Shown: piece by piece, positions 40,641 to 48,256 of the stretch
Layout: each line of letters opens with the position of its first letter
How positions within the stretch are numbered: position 1 is the first letter of the stretch
NCBI GenBank assembly: GCA_001604045.1
Contig: LVAN01000003.1
Span: 1 to 63,764 of the forward strand
Direction: 5' to 3'
DNA: 63,764 bases
Origin: Clostridiales bacterium Firm_08
Lineage (GTDB): Bacteria > Bacillota > Clostridia > Oscillospirales > QAKW01
The notes under the pieces: model-generated
Seen by the model: the letters and a program-made list of their open reading frames with translations, nothing else
Told to the model about the DNA's origin: nothing
The model's database searches: none
Program-made: the position numbers and the translations under genes

Positions 40641-41570
40641 TTATTTACATTCGATTTTTGCAACGAAGTATTCTCCGATGGCGCGGATATGGCGCAGCGT
40701 TTCCGGCACCAGCGCGTCGGGCGCTTTCCGCACCTGCGCGAAGGTCTCGAAATTCAGCGTGCCGCGGTAGCCGATGCCGCGGAGCGCCTCGCAGTAATCC
40801 TCCCAGGGGATCAGCCCGGCGTAGGGCGCGAGATGCTGATCCTTTATGCCGTCGTTGTCGTGGATGTGCAGGATCCTGATACGGCCGCCGAGTTTCGGGA
40901 TATAATCATAGGGATCCTTGTGCATCAAAAACAGGTGTCCGGTGTCCAGACACAGCCCGAACGCCTCTCTGCCGGCGCGGCGGTTCATCTCGTCGATGAA
41001 ATCGGCGGCGGGGCCCGCCTCGTGGCAGTGCCCGCTGATCCGTCTGTCCATCGTGCCGCCCGCCTGCAGGTTTTCCATACAGACCGTGACGTTTTTCGTC
41101 TGCCGCAGAACGGGCAGGAGGGAGGAAAAAAGTTTTTCGTTGATCGCGTCAACGTCCTTCGGGAGCAGACCGGTCCCCACCCGTCTGCTGTAACCGTGGA
41201 TGACGATATAGGGACATCCGGCGGCGCCGCAGAACCCGATGATCTTTTGATAGACCCCGATGGCGTAGTCTAAAAACTCCGGGCAGTCCGGTTTGTAGGC
41301 GGGGAAAGGCGCGTGGCACTGCCCGATGGCAAGACCGTTTTTCTCTATCGCGTCAAGTTCGGAGCGGTAGAAGGCGAGGATCTGCTCCATCGGATGGTCG
41401 AAAATACAGCCGGTGAAGTTGCCGTTTTCGTCAAATTCCGCGCCGCGGTGCGCCCAGGCGTGGTCGATGTTCCAGTCCACCGCCGTAAAGCCGGCGTCCG
41501 CGATCAGTTTGTAGGTCCTCTCGACCCCGAACCGTTCGATGATGCCGCCTGTCTGTACGCTGAGTACCAT
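40641..41570 (-). CDS. TIM-barrel sugar phosphate isomerase/epimerase family protein
   Basis: 309 residues of the xylose-isomerase-like TIM barrel (AP endonuclease 2) family. Visible barrel strands and metal ligands include VDWNIDHAW, IGQCHAPFPAYKPD, YIVIHGYSRR, VCMENLQAGG, GLCLDTGHLFLMHKD and ILHIHDNDG, with the last His/Asp cluster completing a divalent metal site. It lies 13 bases downstream of the AraC regulator gene, so the two are probably one operon for a carbohydrate pathway. The exact sugar is unknown. GGAGGAGATCGCT precedes the ATG. Confidence 0.85.
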   Translation of the reverse strand: MVLSVQTGGIIERFGVERTYKLIADAGFTAVDWNIDHAWAHRGAEFDENGNFTGCIFDHPMEQILAFYRSELDAIEKNGLAIGQCHAPFPAYKPDCPEFLDYAIGVYQKIIGFCGAAGCPYIVIHGYSRRVGTGLLPKDVDAINEKLFSSLLPVLRQTKNVTVCMENLQAGGTMDRRISGHCHEAGPAADFIDEMNRRAGREAFGLCLDTGHLFLMHKDPYDYIPKLGGRIRILHIHDNDGIKDQHLAPYAGLIPWEDYCEALRGIGYRGTLNFETFAQVRKAPDALVPETLRHIRAIGEYFVAKIECK

Positions 41571-41583
41571 AGCGATCTCCTCC

Positions 41584-42369
41584 TTACTGATAGTGCTTGT
41601 TCTGATGCATGATCCGGTACCGGCGGGGTGTGACGCCGATCTCTTTCTTTAAAATATAATTGAGATATACCTGGCTGTCAAAGCCGCTTTCCTGCGCGAT
41701 GACCGCGATGGATTTATCACTGTTGGTGAGCAGGCTTTTGGCGGTGCCCAGCCGCAGATCCAGCAGATAGCGGTGCGGCGTGACGCCGACGATGTTTTTG
41801 AAAACGGTGTGGAAAAAACTCGCGCTGAGATGCACGGCGCCCGCGATATCCTCCAGCGTGATGCGTTCGGCAAGGTGTTTTTGCATATAATGGATGGCGT
41901 CGTACGCGTGAGAGACGTAGGCGGCGTATTTATCGTCCTTTACCGCCATCTCTGCGGTGTAGTTGGCGAGCAGCGCGATCATCTCGGTAACGCGCGCGTT
42001 GACGATCAGCTCAAAACCCGGCGCCTTGTGCGCCATCGCGTTGAGAATGTCGCGGAAAAGACGGTAAAAGGGCTGCATATCGCTTGTCGTCAGCGAGGCG
42101 GGCAGTTTGTCAAGATACCGCGTGATCGCCGGATCCGTACAGGTGAAATGCAAAAAGTACGCCTGAAAGGAACCGCGGCTCTGCCGCGTCTGCCGCGGAC
42201 GGTAGACGTAGATATGGTCTTTTTCGTAGGGGAATTCTTTGCCGTCGAGAAAGCCGGAGCCGTTTGCCTGACTGACCAGTTCGATCTCGTAGGTGGAAAG
42301 GACGCGCAGGGGACTTTTGTCCTTGTAGACCGGCGAAAAAAATTTTCCGTATCCCGATATCCGGTACAT
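41584..42369 (-). CDS. AraC-family transcriptional regulator
   Basis: 261 residues. An N-terminal cupin-like sensing part (about 1-140, YEKDHIYVYRPRQTRQSRG) is followed by two AraC HTH motifs, ITLEDIAGAVHLSASFFHTVFKN and the family signature VIAQESGFDSQVYLNYILKKEIGVTPRRYR. It likely activates genes for use of the sugar handled by the downstream isomerase. AAAAGGAGGGATCGGG is the ribosome site. It is divergent from the arsR-type operon, with about 70 bases between -35 regions. Confidence 0.92.
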   Translation of the reverse strand: MYRISGYGKFFSPVYKDKSPLRVLSTYEIELVSQANGSGFLDGKEFPYEKDHIYVYRPRQTRQSRGSFQAYFLHFTCTDPAITRYLDKLPASLTTSDMQPFYRLFRDILNAMAHKAPGFELIVNARVTEMIALLANYTAEMAVKDDKYAAYVSHAYDAIHYMQKHLAERITLEDIAGAVHLSASFFHTVFKNIVGVTPHRYLLDLRLGTAKSLLTNSDKSIAVIAQESGFDSQVYLNYILKKEIGVTPRRYRIMHQNKHYQ

Positions 42370-42441
42370 CCCGATCCCTCCTTTTTTCGTCTTTCATTAT
42401 ACCCAAGCAAAAAATAAAAAGCAATGTTTTTCAAAAAATAC

Positions 42442-42469
42442 TTGACATTTTTTCGGCGAGGCGTATAAT
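42442..42469 (+). promoter_or_regulatory. Sigma-A promoter of the metal-resistance operon
   Basis: TTGACA (42442-42447) and TATAAT (42464-42469) with 16-base spacing, directly upstream of the palindromic operator. Confidence 0.85.
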
Positions 42470-42480
42470 ATACTTGAACA

Positions 42481-42498
42481 TTTGAACAACTGTTCAAA
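42481..42498 (+). promoter_or_regulatory. ArsR/SmtB-type operator
   Basis: TTTGAACAACTGTTCAAA is a perfect 18-base palindrome lying over the transcription start and upstream of ATG 42524. It matches the TGAACA-N2-TGTTCA core of CadC/SmtB operators. Apo-repressor should block transcription until metal binds. Confidence 0.85.
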
Positions 42499-42523
42499 TA
42501 AAATGAAAAAAGGAGGACTTTCG

Positions 42524-42889
42524 ATGGGAGGTTTCGATCCGGAAACGCCGACCTGCGGGGAACGGCACACGCATAAATACGCCGTAGAGGCGGTGCGGGC
42601 GCACGGCGCGAGCGAGACGGAGATGGGAGACGTCGCCGCGCTGTTCAAGATATTCGGGGACGGCACCCGCGTCAGGATCCTGTACGCGCTGTTCGAGGCG
42701 GAACTCTGCGTCTGCGATATCGCGGAAGGGCTGGGGATGACGGTCAGCGCCGTTTCCCATCAGCTCAGCGTTTTGAAGCAGGCGCGGCTGGTCAAATTCC
42801 GCCGCGAGGGCAAAACAGTCTATTACAGTCTTGCCGACGGACACGTCCATACGATCCTCGGGCAGGGACTGGATCATATCCGGGAGTGA
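42524..42889 (+). CDS. ArsR/SmtB-family metal-sensing repressor
   Basis: 121 residues. A winged-helix core (LFKIFGDGTRVRILYALF, MTVSAVSHQLSVLKQARLV) carries the alpha-3 Cys motif ELCVCDIAEG and a C-terminal alpha-5 site DGHVHTILGQGLDH. This combination is typical of CadC/CmtR/SmtB sensors of Cd, Pb or Zn. AAAAGGAGGA defines the ATG; an upstream ATG at 42482 lies within the operator. It is the first gene of a three-gene operon with an HMA protein and a P1B ATPase and should repress its own promoter. Confidence 0.92.
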   Translation: MGGFDPETPTCGERHTHKYAVEAVRAHGASETEMGDVAALFKIFGDGTRVRILYALFEAELCVCDIAEGLGMTVSAVSHQLSVLKQARLVKFRREGKTVYYSLADGHVHTILGQGLDHIRE

Positions 42890-42901
42890 AAGGAGAAAGT
42901 T

Positions 42902-43123
42902 ATGAGAAAGACATATCAGATGGAGGATCTCGACTGCGCGAACTGCGCGGCGAAAATGGAAGCGATGATCCGAAAGATCGACGGCGTGCAAAGCGCCACC
43001 GTCAGTTTCCTGGCGCAAAAACTCGTGCTGGAAGCGGAGGAGGCGGAGCTGGAGCGCATCCTAAAGGAGGCGGAAAAGATCTGCAAAAAGGTGGATCCGG
43101 ATTGTGAGATCGTTTTGCCGTGA
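42902..43123 (+). CDS. Stand-alone heavy-metal-associated (HMA) domain protein
   Basis: 73 residues forming one ferredoxin-like HMA domain: KTYQMEDLDCANCAAKMEAM with the metal-binding CxxC (DCANC). It likely delivers metal to the ATPase encoded next; in many organisms this domain is the N-terminus of the pump itself. The stop codon overlaps the GTG of the ATPase, giving tight coupling. GTGAAAGGAGAAAGTT lies upstream. Confidence 0.88.
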   Translation: MRKTYQMEDLDCANCAAKMEAMIRKIDGVQSATVSFLAQKLVLEAEEAELERILKEAEKICKKVDPDCEIVLP

Positions 43124-44982
43124 CAAAAAAGCAGAAAAAAACAAGAAATAAACTGATCCTGACCGCCGTCACGCTGGCGGCGGTCACGATCTTTACCAGA
43201 TCGGTCGCGATGCCGTGGTGGGCGGCGCTTTTGCTGTTCCTTGTCCCTTACGGCTATATCGGCTGGGACGTTTTGTGGAGCGCGGCGCGCGGCGTCGGAC
43301 GGGGACAGATCTTTGACGAGAAGTTCCTGATGAGCGTCGCGACCCTCGGCGCGCTTGCCATCGGGGAATATCCCGAGGCGGTGTTCGTGATGCTGTTTTT
43401 CAAGACGGGGGAACTGTTTGAAAAGATCGCCGTCGGCAAGAGCAGGCGATCCATCAGCGCGCTGATGGACGTCCGGCCGGACAGCGCGGACGTCTTGCGG
43501 GAGGGGGAGATCCGTACGGTATCCCCTGATGAAGTGTCGGTCGGCGAGATCATCGTCGTGCGCCCCGGGGAAAAGATCCCGCTGGACGGTATCGTCACCG
43601 ACGGATCCTCCGCGCTGGATACCAAAGCGCTGACCGGGGAGTCGCTCCCGCGGGACGTGACGGCCGGCGACCCTGTCGTCAGCGGCTGCGTCAACGTGAC
43701 GGGACTGCTGCGCGTCGAGGTCACAAAGCCTTACGGCGAAAGCACGGTGGCAAAGATCCTCGATCTTGTGGAGAATTCCTCGCTGCATAAGGCGAAAAGC
43801 GAGAGTTTCATCACGCGGTTCGCGCGGGTGTATACCCCGGCGGTCGTCGCCTGCGCGGCGGCGGTCGGGCTGATCCCGCCCCTGTTTTCGGGGGACTGGG
43901 CGGCGTGGATCGAACGGGCGCTCATCTTTCTGGTCGTCAGTTGTCCCTGCGCGCTGGTCATCAGCGTGCCGCTGTCCTTTTTCGGCGGCATCGGCGGCGC
44001 GTCAAGGCGGGGGATCCTCGTCAAGGGCGCGGAACATCTTGAAAGCCTGTCCGACGTGCGGACCGTTGTGTTCGATAAGACCGGCACGCTGACCCGCGGC
44101 GAGTTCGCGGTCACCGCCGTGCGGGGGGAAGCGGAAACGCTGGAACTCGCGGCGCTTGCCGAGGCGTTTTCCGACCATCCCATCGCCCGCTCACTGCGGA
44201 GCGCCTGTGAGGCGCCGCCCGATACGGCGCGGGTGACGGAGGTCCGGGAGATCGCGGGCAGAGGGACCGTCGCCATGGTGGACGGACGGCGCGTCGCCGT
44301 CGGCAACGGCAAACTGATGGCGGACGAGGGCGCGGACTTCACGCCCGCGACTGATATCGGCACCGTCGTGTACGTCGCGGCGGACGGCCGGCCGCTCGGT
44401 CATATCGTCATTTCCGATATTATTAAAAAAGACGCCCGGTTTACGATCGGGGAACTGAAAGCGAAAGGCGTTCGCTGTGTTATGCTGACCGGCGACAACG
44501 CGGCGGTCGGAAAAGACGCCGCGGCGCGGCTGGGGATCGATGAGGCGTACTGCGAACTCCTGCCGGCGGATAAGGTGGAGACAGTGCGCCGTCTCGCCGC
44601 TCAACTGCCGGAGGGCGGAAAGATCGCCTTTGTGGGGGACGGCATCAACGACGCGCCGGTGCTCGCGCTCGCTGATATCGGCGTGGCGATGGGCGCGCTG
44701 GGATCCGACGCCGCCATCGAGGCGGCGGACGTCGTGCTGATGGACGACAGGCTGTCAAAGATCCCCGCCGCGCTGTCGCTTTCCCGCTTCACGCGGCGCG
44801 TCGTGCGGCAGAACGTCGCCTTCGCGCTGGGGGTCAAGTTTTTCGTGATGGCGCTGGCGGTGGCGGGGCTTTCCAATATGTGGCTGGCGAGTTTCGCCGA
44901 CGTCGGCGTCTCCGCCCTCGCCATCCTCAACGCGACCAGAACACTTTATACGTCAGAGCACGGCCTATGGGGCCCGCGTTGA
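43120..44982 (+). CDS. P1B-type heavy-metal-exporting ATPase (CadA/ZntA-like)
   Basis: 620 residues, starting at a GTG that overlaps the HMA gene stop. It lacks its own N-terminal HMA domain. Landmarks are TGES (LTGESLPRD) in the actuator, SCPCALVIS in the sixth membrane helix (metal site), phosphorylation motif VFDKTGTLTRG, SDHPIARSL (HP motif), MLTGDN and GDGINDAPVLALADIGVAMG. CPC with the ArsR partner suggests export of Zn, Cd or Pb rather than Cu. It is the last gene of the operon; all catalytic motifs are intact. Confidence 0.93.
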   Translation: MTKKQKKTRNKLILTAVTLAAVTIFTRSVAMPWWAALLLFLVPYGYIGWDVLWSAARGVGRGQIFDEKFLMSVATLGALAIGEYPEAVFVMLFFKTGELFEKIAVGKSRRSISALMDVRPDSADVLREGEIRTVSPDEVSVGEIIVVRPGEKIPLDGIVTDGSSALDTKALTGESLPRDVTAGDPVVSGCVNVTGLLRVEVTKPYGESTVAKILDLVENSSLHKAKSESFITRFARVYTPAVVACAAAVGLIPPLFSGDWAAWIERALIFLVVSCPCALVISVPLSFFGGIGGASRRGILVKGAEHLESLSDVRTVVFDKTGTLTRGEFAVTAVRGEAETLELAALAEAFSDHPIARSLRSACEAPPDTARVTEVREIAGRGTVAMVDGRRVAVGNGKLMADEGADFTPATDIGTVVYVAADGRPLGHIVISDIIKKDARFTIGELKAKGVRCVMLTGDNAAVGKDAAARLGIDEAYCELLPADKVETVRRLAAQLPEGGKIAFVGDGINDAPVLALADIGVAMGALGSDAAIEAADVVLMDDRLSKIPAALSLSRFTRRVVRQNVAFALGVKFFVMALAVAGLSNMWLASFADVGVSALAILNATRTLYTSEHGLWGPR

Positions 44983-45069
44983 TTTGAAAAATCAACGCAA
45001 GGGCCGAACGGCCGGCTCCTGCTCTCTCTGAAAAACGCCTTTTTTCTGAATTATAAAAAGGATTTCCTG

Positions 45070-45098
45070 TTGCGTTTTGCTTTTCATGGTGATACAAT
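45070..45098 (+). promoter_or_regulatory. Sigma-A promoter of the GH4 gene
   Basis: TTGCGT (45070-45075) and TACAAT (45093-45098), 17-base spacer; AAGGAGAATACT precedes the ATG at 45133. Confidence 0.75.
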
Positions 45099-45132
45099 GA
45101 GACTTGAAGCGAAACGCGGAAAGGAGAATACT

Positions 45133-46452
45133 ATGAAGATCACATTTCTGGGTGCGGGAAGCACTGTGTTCGCGCGCAACGTCATCGGCGATTGTATGTG
45201 CGCCGAGGCGCTGCGGGACAGCGTGTTCGCGCTGTATGACATCGACGCGCAGCGGCTGGAGGAAAGCCGCGTCATCCTGGAGGCGATGAGACAGGCAAAG
45301 GGCGGATACGGAAAGATCGAGTGTTATGCAGGCGTGGAAAACCGCAAGGCGGCGCTGAAAGGCGCGGCATTCGTCATCAACGCCATTCAGGTCGGTCTAT
45401 ACGACCCCTGCACCATCATCGACTTCGAGGTACCGAAAAAATACGGTCTGCGCCAGACCATCGGCGACACGCTGGGCATCGGCGGCATCATGCGGGCGCT
45501 TCGCACCATCCCCGTGATGCGGGACTTCGCCGATGATATGGCGGAGGTCTGCCCCGACGCGTGGTTCCTCAACTACGTCAACCCGATGGCGATGAACACG
45601 GGCTATATGCTCCGCTACACCCCGGTCAGGACGGTCGGACTTTGCCACAGCTGGCAGAGCTGCTCCAAAACACTGCTGACCCAACTTGGGATGGAGGACA
45701 AACTGGAAGGCAGGATAGAACGCATCGCCGGCATCAACCATATGGCGTGGCTGCTGGAGATCAGGGACAAAAACGGCGTCGATCTCTATCCCGAGATCAA
45801 GGCGCGTGTTCCCAAATATATGGCGCGGCCTGACGCTGACAATAAGGTCAGGATGGACTATATCAGGAATTTCGGCTACTATGTCACCGAGTCCAGCGAG
45901 CATAACGCCGAATACAATATGTTCTATATAAAGGAAAAATATCCCGAACTGATCGAAAAATACAATATCCCGCTGGATGAATATCCCCGCCGCTGTGTCA
46001 ATCAGGTCGAGAAGTGGAAAAAGGATTATAAGGAGCTGACCGCGGGCGGCGTCAGGGAGCATACCCGTTCCAAAGAATACGCCTCCCGCATCATGGAGAC
46101 GATGGTCGCCGGCGGCGCGTACGAGATCGGCGGCAACGTGCTCAATACCAACCGTCTGATCTCCAATCTGCCGGAGGAAGCCTGCGTGGAGGTGCCCTGC
46201 CTTGTGAACAAAAGCGGCATCATCCCCTGCGCCGTCGGCGCGCTGCCCGTTCAGTGCGCGGCGATGAATATGACGAATATCAACGTGCAGCTGCTGACCA
46301 TCGAGGCGGCCGTCACCCTTAAGAAAGAGCACATCTATCAGGCGGCGATGCTGGATCCGCATACCGGCAGCGAGCTGGATATCGACACCATCCGGAAAAT
46401 GGTGGACGATCTCATCGAAGCCCACGGCGACTATCTGCCGAAGTTCAACTGA
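45133..46452 (+). CDS. Glycoside hydrolase family 4 (alpha-galactosidase/glucosidase-like)
   Basis: 439 residues. The N-terminal NAD site is ITFLGAGSTVFARNVIGD; then FALYDIDAQRLEES, FVINAIQVGLYDP, NYVNPMAMNTGYM (catalytic Asn-Pro), VGLCHSWQ (metal Cys/His) and RIAGINHMAWLLEI follow. GH4 enzymes hydrolyse glycosides through an NAD/Mn-dependent oxidation-elimination path on unphosphorylated or phosphorylated sugars. The CHS motif and MelA/LplD-like sequence favour alpha-galactosidase or alpha-glucuronidase. It is monocistronic, with promoter and terminator visible. Specificity cannot be resolved. Confidence 0.9.
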   Translation: MKITFLGAGSTVFARNVIGDCMCAEALRDSVFALYDIDAQRLEESRVILEAMRQAKGGYGKIECYAGVENRKAALKGAAFVINAIQVGLYDPCTIIDFEVPKKYGLRQTIGDTLGIGGIMRALRTIPVMRDFADDMAEVCPDAWFLNYVNPMAMNTGYMLRYTPVRTVGLCHSWQSCSKTLLTQLGMEDKLEGRIERIAGINHMAWLLEIRDKNGVDLYPEIKARVPKYMARPDADNKVRMDYIRNFGYYVTESSEHNAEYNMFYIKEKYPELIEKYNIPLDEYPRRCVNQVEKWKKDYKELTAGGVREHTRSKEYASRIMETMVAGGAYEIGGNVLNTNRLISNLPEEACVEVPCLVNKSGIIPCAVGALPVQCAAMNMTNINVQLLTIEAAVTLKKEHIYQAAMLDPHTGSELDIDTIRKMVDDLIEAHGDYLPKFN

Positions 46453-46466
46453 TAAAGAGCTCCGCA

Positions 46467-46503
46467 ATTAAAAATCCGCAAGCGCCGCTTGCGGATTTTT
46501 AAT
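46467..46503. terminator. Bidirectional terminator after the GH4 gene
   Basis: ATTAAAAATCCGCAAGC and GCTTGCGGATTTTTAAT around GCC. It is shared with the copy-C gene that ends at 46515. Confidence 0.9.
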
Positions 46504-46514
46504 CGCGGATCTCT

Positions 46515-46712
46515 TTATTGGTTCGCACCGTTTTTCGTAAGGATCTCATAGCTGTATTTACAACCCGCGATGTACGCTTTTCTCGCGAGATCGAATGTGG
46601 CGGCGTTGATGCTTTCAAATACGGGATCCTCATCTAAAAACTTCTCAAATTCTTTTTCCAAAAACAGTTTGTAGAGTTGATCAAAGTCCCTTTTTTCAAG
46701 ATCTTTATTCAT
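46515..46712 (-). CDS. Conserved 65-residue protein of the leader-RNA unit, copy C
   Basis: 65 residues counted from the ATG at 46712 (a second ATG at 46715 is equally possible), the same length as copies A and B. About 40 of 65 residues match copy A; RKAYIAGCKYSY and DPVFE are kept, including the Cys. AAAAGGAGGAAAT is a strong ribosome site, stronger than in A. The gene lies 22 bases past the terminator of RNA C. It is the most divergent family member in the window, so its conserved positions indicate functional residues. No known family. Confidence 0.75.
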   Translation of the reverse strand: MNKDLEKRDFDQLYKLFLEKEFEKFLDEDPVFESINAATFDLARKAYIAGCKYSYEILTKNGANQ

Positions 46713-46734
46713 CATATTTCCTCCTTTTAAGAAT

Positions 46735-46892
46735 AAAAAAAGTGCGCAACCGAAGTTACGCACCGAAAAACGCGTGGCTCCGATTGCTGCGACACAATTC
46801 CTATTTCTTATGCAGAAATGCGGAAAGGAGCATGCGTTTTTGCCAAAACAAAAACGCACATCCGCATAAGAAATGATATTGAATTGTGTCGC
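46735..46892 (-). ncRNA. Structured leader/small RNA, copy C
   Basis: P1 CTGCGACACAATTC/GAATTGTGTCGCAG is perfect. P2 is ATTTCTTATGC/GCATAAGAAAT. P3 is TGCGTTTTTG/CAAAAACGCA. The terminator GTGCGTAAC/GTTGCGCAC has one G-U, closes on cUUCGg and is followed by T7. Between P2 and P3 a pyrimidine loop GCTCCTTTCC faces the RNA interior. It is complementary to the AAAGGAG of the downstream ribosome site. Confidence 0.78.
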
Positions 46893-46896
46893 AGTT

Positions 46897-46957
46897 TCAG
46901 TCTATCACAAACGGTTTATAAAGTCAAGCGTCCGGCAAAGGGTGTTCGCGCGGCGCC
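46897..46957. repeat. 61-base direct repeat, left copy
   Basis: Identical to 47200-47260, 303 bases away. It covers the promoter of unit C plus 30 bases upstream (TCCGGCAAAGGGTGTTCGCG). The two repeats bracket unit D and suggest duplication by recombination. Confidence 0.85.
46899..46927 (-). promoter_or_regulatory. Promoter of leader-RNA unit, copy C
   Basis: TTGACT (46922-46927) and TAGACT (46899-46904), 17-base spacer, TG extended -10. Confidence 0.8.
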
Positions 46958-47011
46958 CGCCTTACCGAATTCACAGCGCTTCGCGCTTCCTTTCCTCGGC
47001 TCTTTGCGCAT
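46916..47011 (-). CDS. Possible 31-residue peptide after leader RNA D
   Basis: An ATG at 47011 with GGAGG eight bases upstream opens 31 codons (MRKEPRKGSAKRCEFG...), very basic, ending inside the promoter of unit C. It occupies the position of the 65-residue gene but has no similarity to it. It may be a chance ORF left by the duplication, or a short basic peptide. Confidence 0.3.
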   Translation of the reverse strand: MRKEPRKGSAKRCEFGKAGAARTPFAGRLTL

Positions 47012-47032
47012 TGGAAATGCCTCCTTTACAAT

Positions 47033-47195
47033 AAAAAAAGTGCGCGGCATGAGCCACGCACCGAAAAATACATAGCCCTTTTGCTGCAACACAAGCATAT
47101 TTACTCATTGTAAATCATGCACAGGGAAATATGTATTTTTACCGAATGGTAAAAACACATGATTTACAATGAGAGAAAGGAATTGCTTATGTTGC
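47033..47195 (-). ncRNA. Structured leader/small RNA, copy D (without the 65-residue gene)
   Basis: P1 TTGCAACATAAGCA/TGCTTGTGTTGCAG shows a compensatory pair change relative to the other copies (GCGACA/TGTCGC becomes GCAACA/TGTTGC). P2 CTCATTGTAAATCATG/CATGATTTACAATGAG is a perfect 16-bp stem unrelated in sequence to the others. P3 is ATGTGTTTTTACC/GGTAAAAATACAT with a G-U. The terminator hairpin GTGCGTGGC/GCCGCGCAC is followed by T7. The RNA is intact although its protein partner is missing. Confidence 0.75.
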
Positions 47196-47199
47196 AAAC

Positions 47200-47260
47200 T
47201 CAGTCTATCACAAACGGTTTATAAAGTCAAGCGTCCGGCAAAGGGTGTTCGCGCGGCGCC
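47200..47260. repeat. 61-base direct repeat, right copy
   Basis: Identical to 46897-46957; contains the promoter of unit D. Confidence 0.85.
47202..47230 (-). promoter_or_regulatory. Promoter of leader-RNA unit, copy D
   Basis: TTGACT (47225-47230) and TAGACT (47202-47207), 17-base spacer, TG extended -10. Identical to unit C over the 61-base repeat. Confidence 0.8.
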
Positions 47261-47285
47261 GAAAAATGAAAAGTATATTTTCCCC

Positions 47286-47314
47286 TTGAAAAAGAGGCGG
47301 GGGTGCTTTATAAT
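47286..47314 (+). promoter_or_regulatory. Sigma-A promoter of thrH
   Basis: TTGAAA (47286-47291) and TATAAT (47309-47314), 17-base spacer; ATG at 47347 after AAAGGAGAAAAAAT. Confidence 0.75.
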
Positions 47315-47346
47315 AGGAACGGATATTTATATAAAGGAGAAAAAAT

Positions 47347-47949
47347 ATGGAGATCGTATGTTTGGATATGGAGGGCGTGCTCGTCCCGGAGATATGGATC
47401 GCGTTCGCCGAGGCGTCCGGCATTCCCGAACTCAAACGCACGACGCGGGACGAACCGGATTACGACAAGTTGATGAACTACCGGCTGGATATCCTGCGCC
47501 GCCATGGGCTGGGACTGCGGGAGATCCGCGAGACCATCGAAAAGATCGAGCCGATGGAGGGCGCGAAGGAATTTCTTGACGCGCTGCGCGCTCAGACGCA
47601 GGTCATCATCCTCAGCGACACCTTTACGCAGTTCGCCGCCCCGCTTATGAAAAAACTCGGTTTCCCCACCATTTTCTGCAACACGCTGACCGTGGGGGAG
47701 GACGGGACCATCACCGGGTACAAAATGCGCGCCAAACAGTCTAAACTCGTAACGGTGAAGGCACTGCAATCCATCGGATATGACACCATCGCGGCGGGGG
47801 ACAGTTACAACGACCTGGCGATGATCCGCGCGAGCAAAGCGGGCTTTCTGTTCCGCAGTACCGAGCAGATCAAGAAGGATCATCCGGATCTTGAGGCCTT
47901 TGAGGCGTACGATGACCTGCTCGCCGCGATCCAAAAAGCGATCGGATAA
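47347..47949 (+). CDS. thrH: ThrH: phosphoserine phosphatase / homoserine phosphotransferase
   Basis: 200 residues. HAD motif I is CLDMEGVLVPEIWIAFAE, which closely follows the ThrH signature (LDLEGVLVPEIW), with Asp and Glu replacing the DxD pair. Motif II is VIILSDTF and motif IV is AAGDSYNDLAMI. ThrH moves phosphate from phosphoserine to homoserine or simply dephosphorylates phosphoserine, linking serine and threonine synthesis. Own promoter; length normal (about 203). Confident family call; the exact activity in this host is inferred. Confidence 0.92.
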   Translation: MEIVCLDMEGVLVPEIWIAFAEASGIPELKRTTRDEPDYDKLMNYRLDILRRHGLGLREIRETIEKIEPMEGAKEFLDALRAQTQVIILSDTFTQFAAPLMKKLGFPTIFCNTLTVGEDGTITGYKMRAKQSKLVTVKALQSIGYDTIAAGDSYNDLAMIRASKAGFLFRSTEQIKKDHPDLEAFEAYDDLLAAIQKAIG

Positions 47950-48114
47950 CTGCAGTCTGCCAGACTGTCAAAAAAGTCGTTTCACCACAGAGAAACAGAA
48001 ACAAAATTTCAAACAGTTTCGTTTTTCAGTAAAGTTCAAAACCTGAATTTTAATACGGAAAAACAAATGCTTGAACCGTGGAAGCCTTGCTTTGCAAGGC
48101 TTTTCTCTGTTTTC

Positions 48115-48166
48115 CGCAGATAGAACCTCTACCGTACCCACGTACGCCGACGAAGTTCTATCTGCG
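48115..48166. other. Stem-loop with 12-bp stem
   Basis: CGCAGATAGAAC and GTTCTATCTGCG enclose a 28-base loop holding GTACCCACGTAC, itself a small palindrome. It could be part of a small RNA or a repeat element. Confidence 0.5.
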
Positions 48167-48225
48167 AAATGCAACTTCCTTTTTTGCAGTCTGCCAGCGT
48201 GTCAAAGAGGTTCTTTGACACGCTG

Positions 48226-48256
48226 AACGCCGACTGTCCTTCAGACAGTCGGCGTT
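48226..48256. terminator. Terminator-like hairpin before tspO
   Basis: AACGCCGACTGTC and GACAGTCGGCGTT around CTTCA; tspO (minus strand) ends 14 bases to the right. No clear T-run on either side. Confidence 0.6.

Noticed and set aside
47040-47260. Transposon or MITE identity of the repeated leader units
   Set aside because: No terminal inverted repeats or target-site duplications delimit the four copies. The conserved parts coincide with promoter, stems and terminator rather than with element ends.
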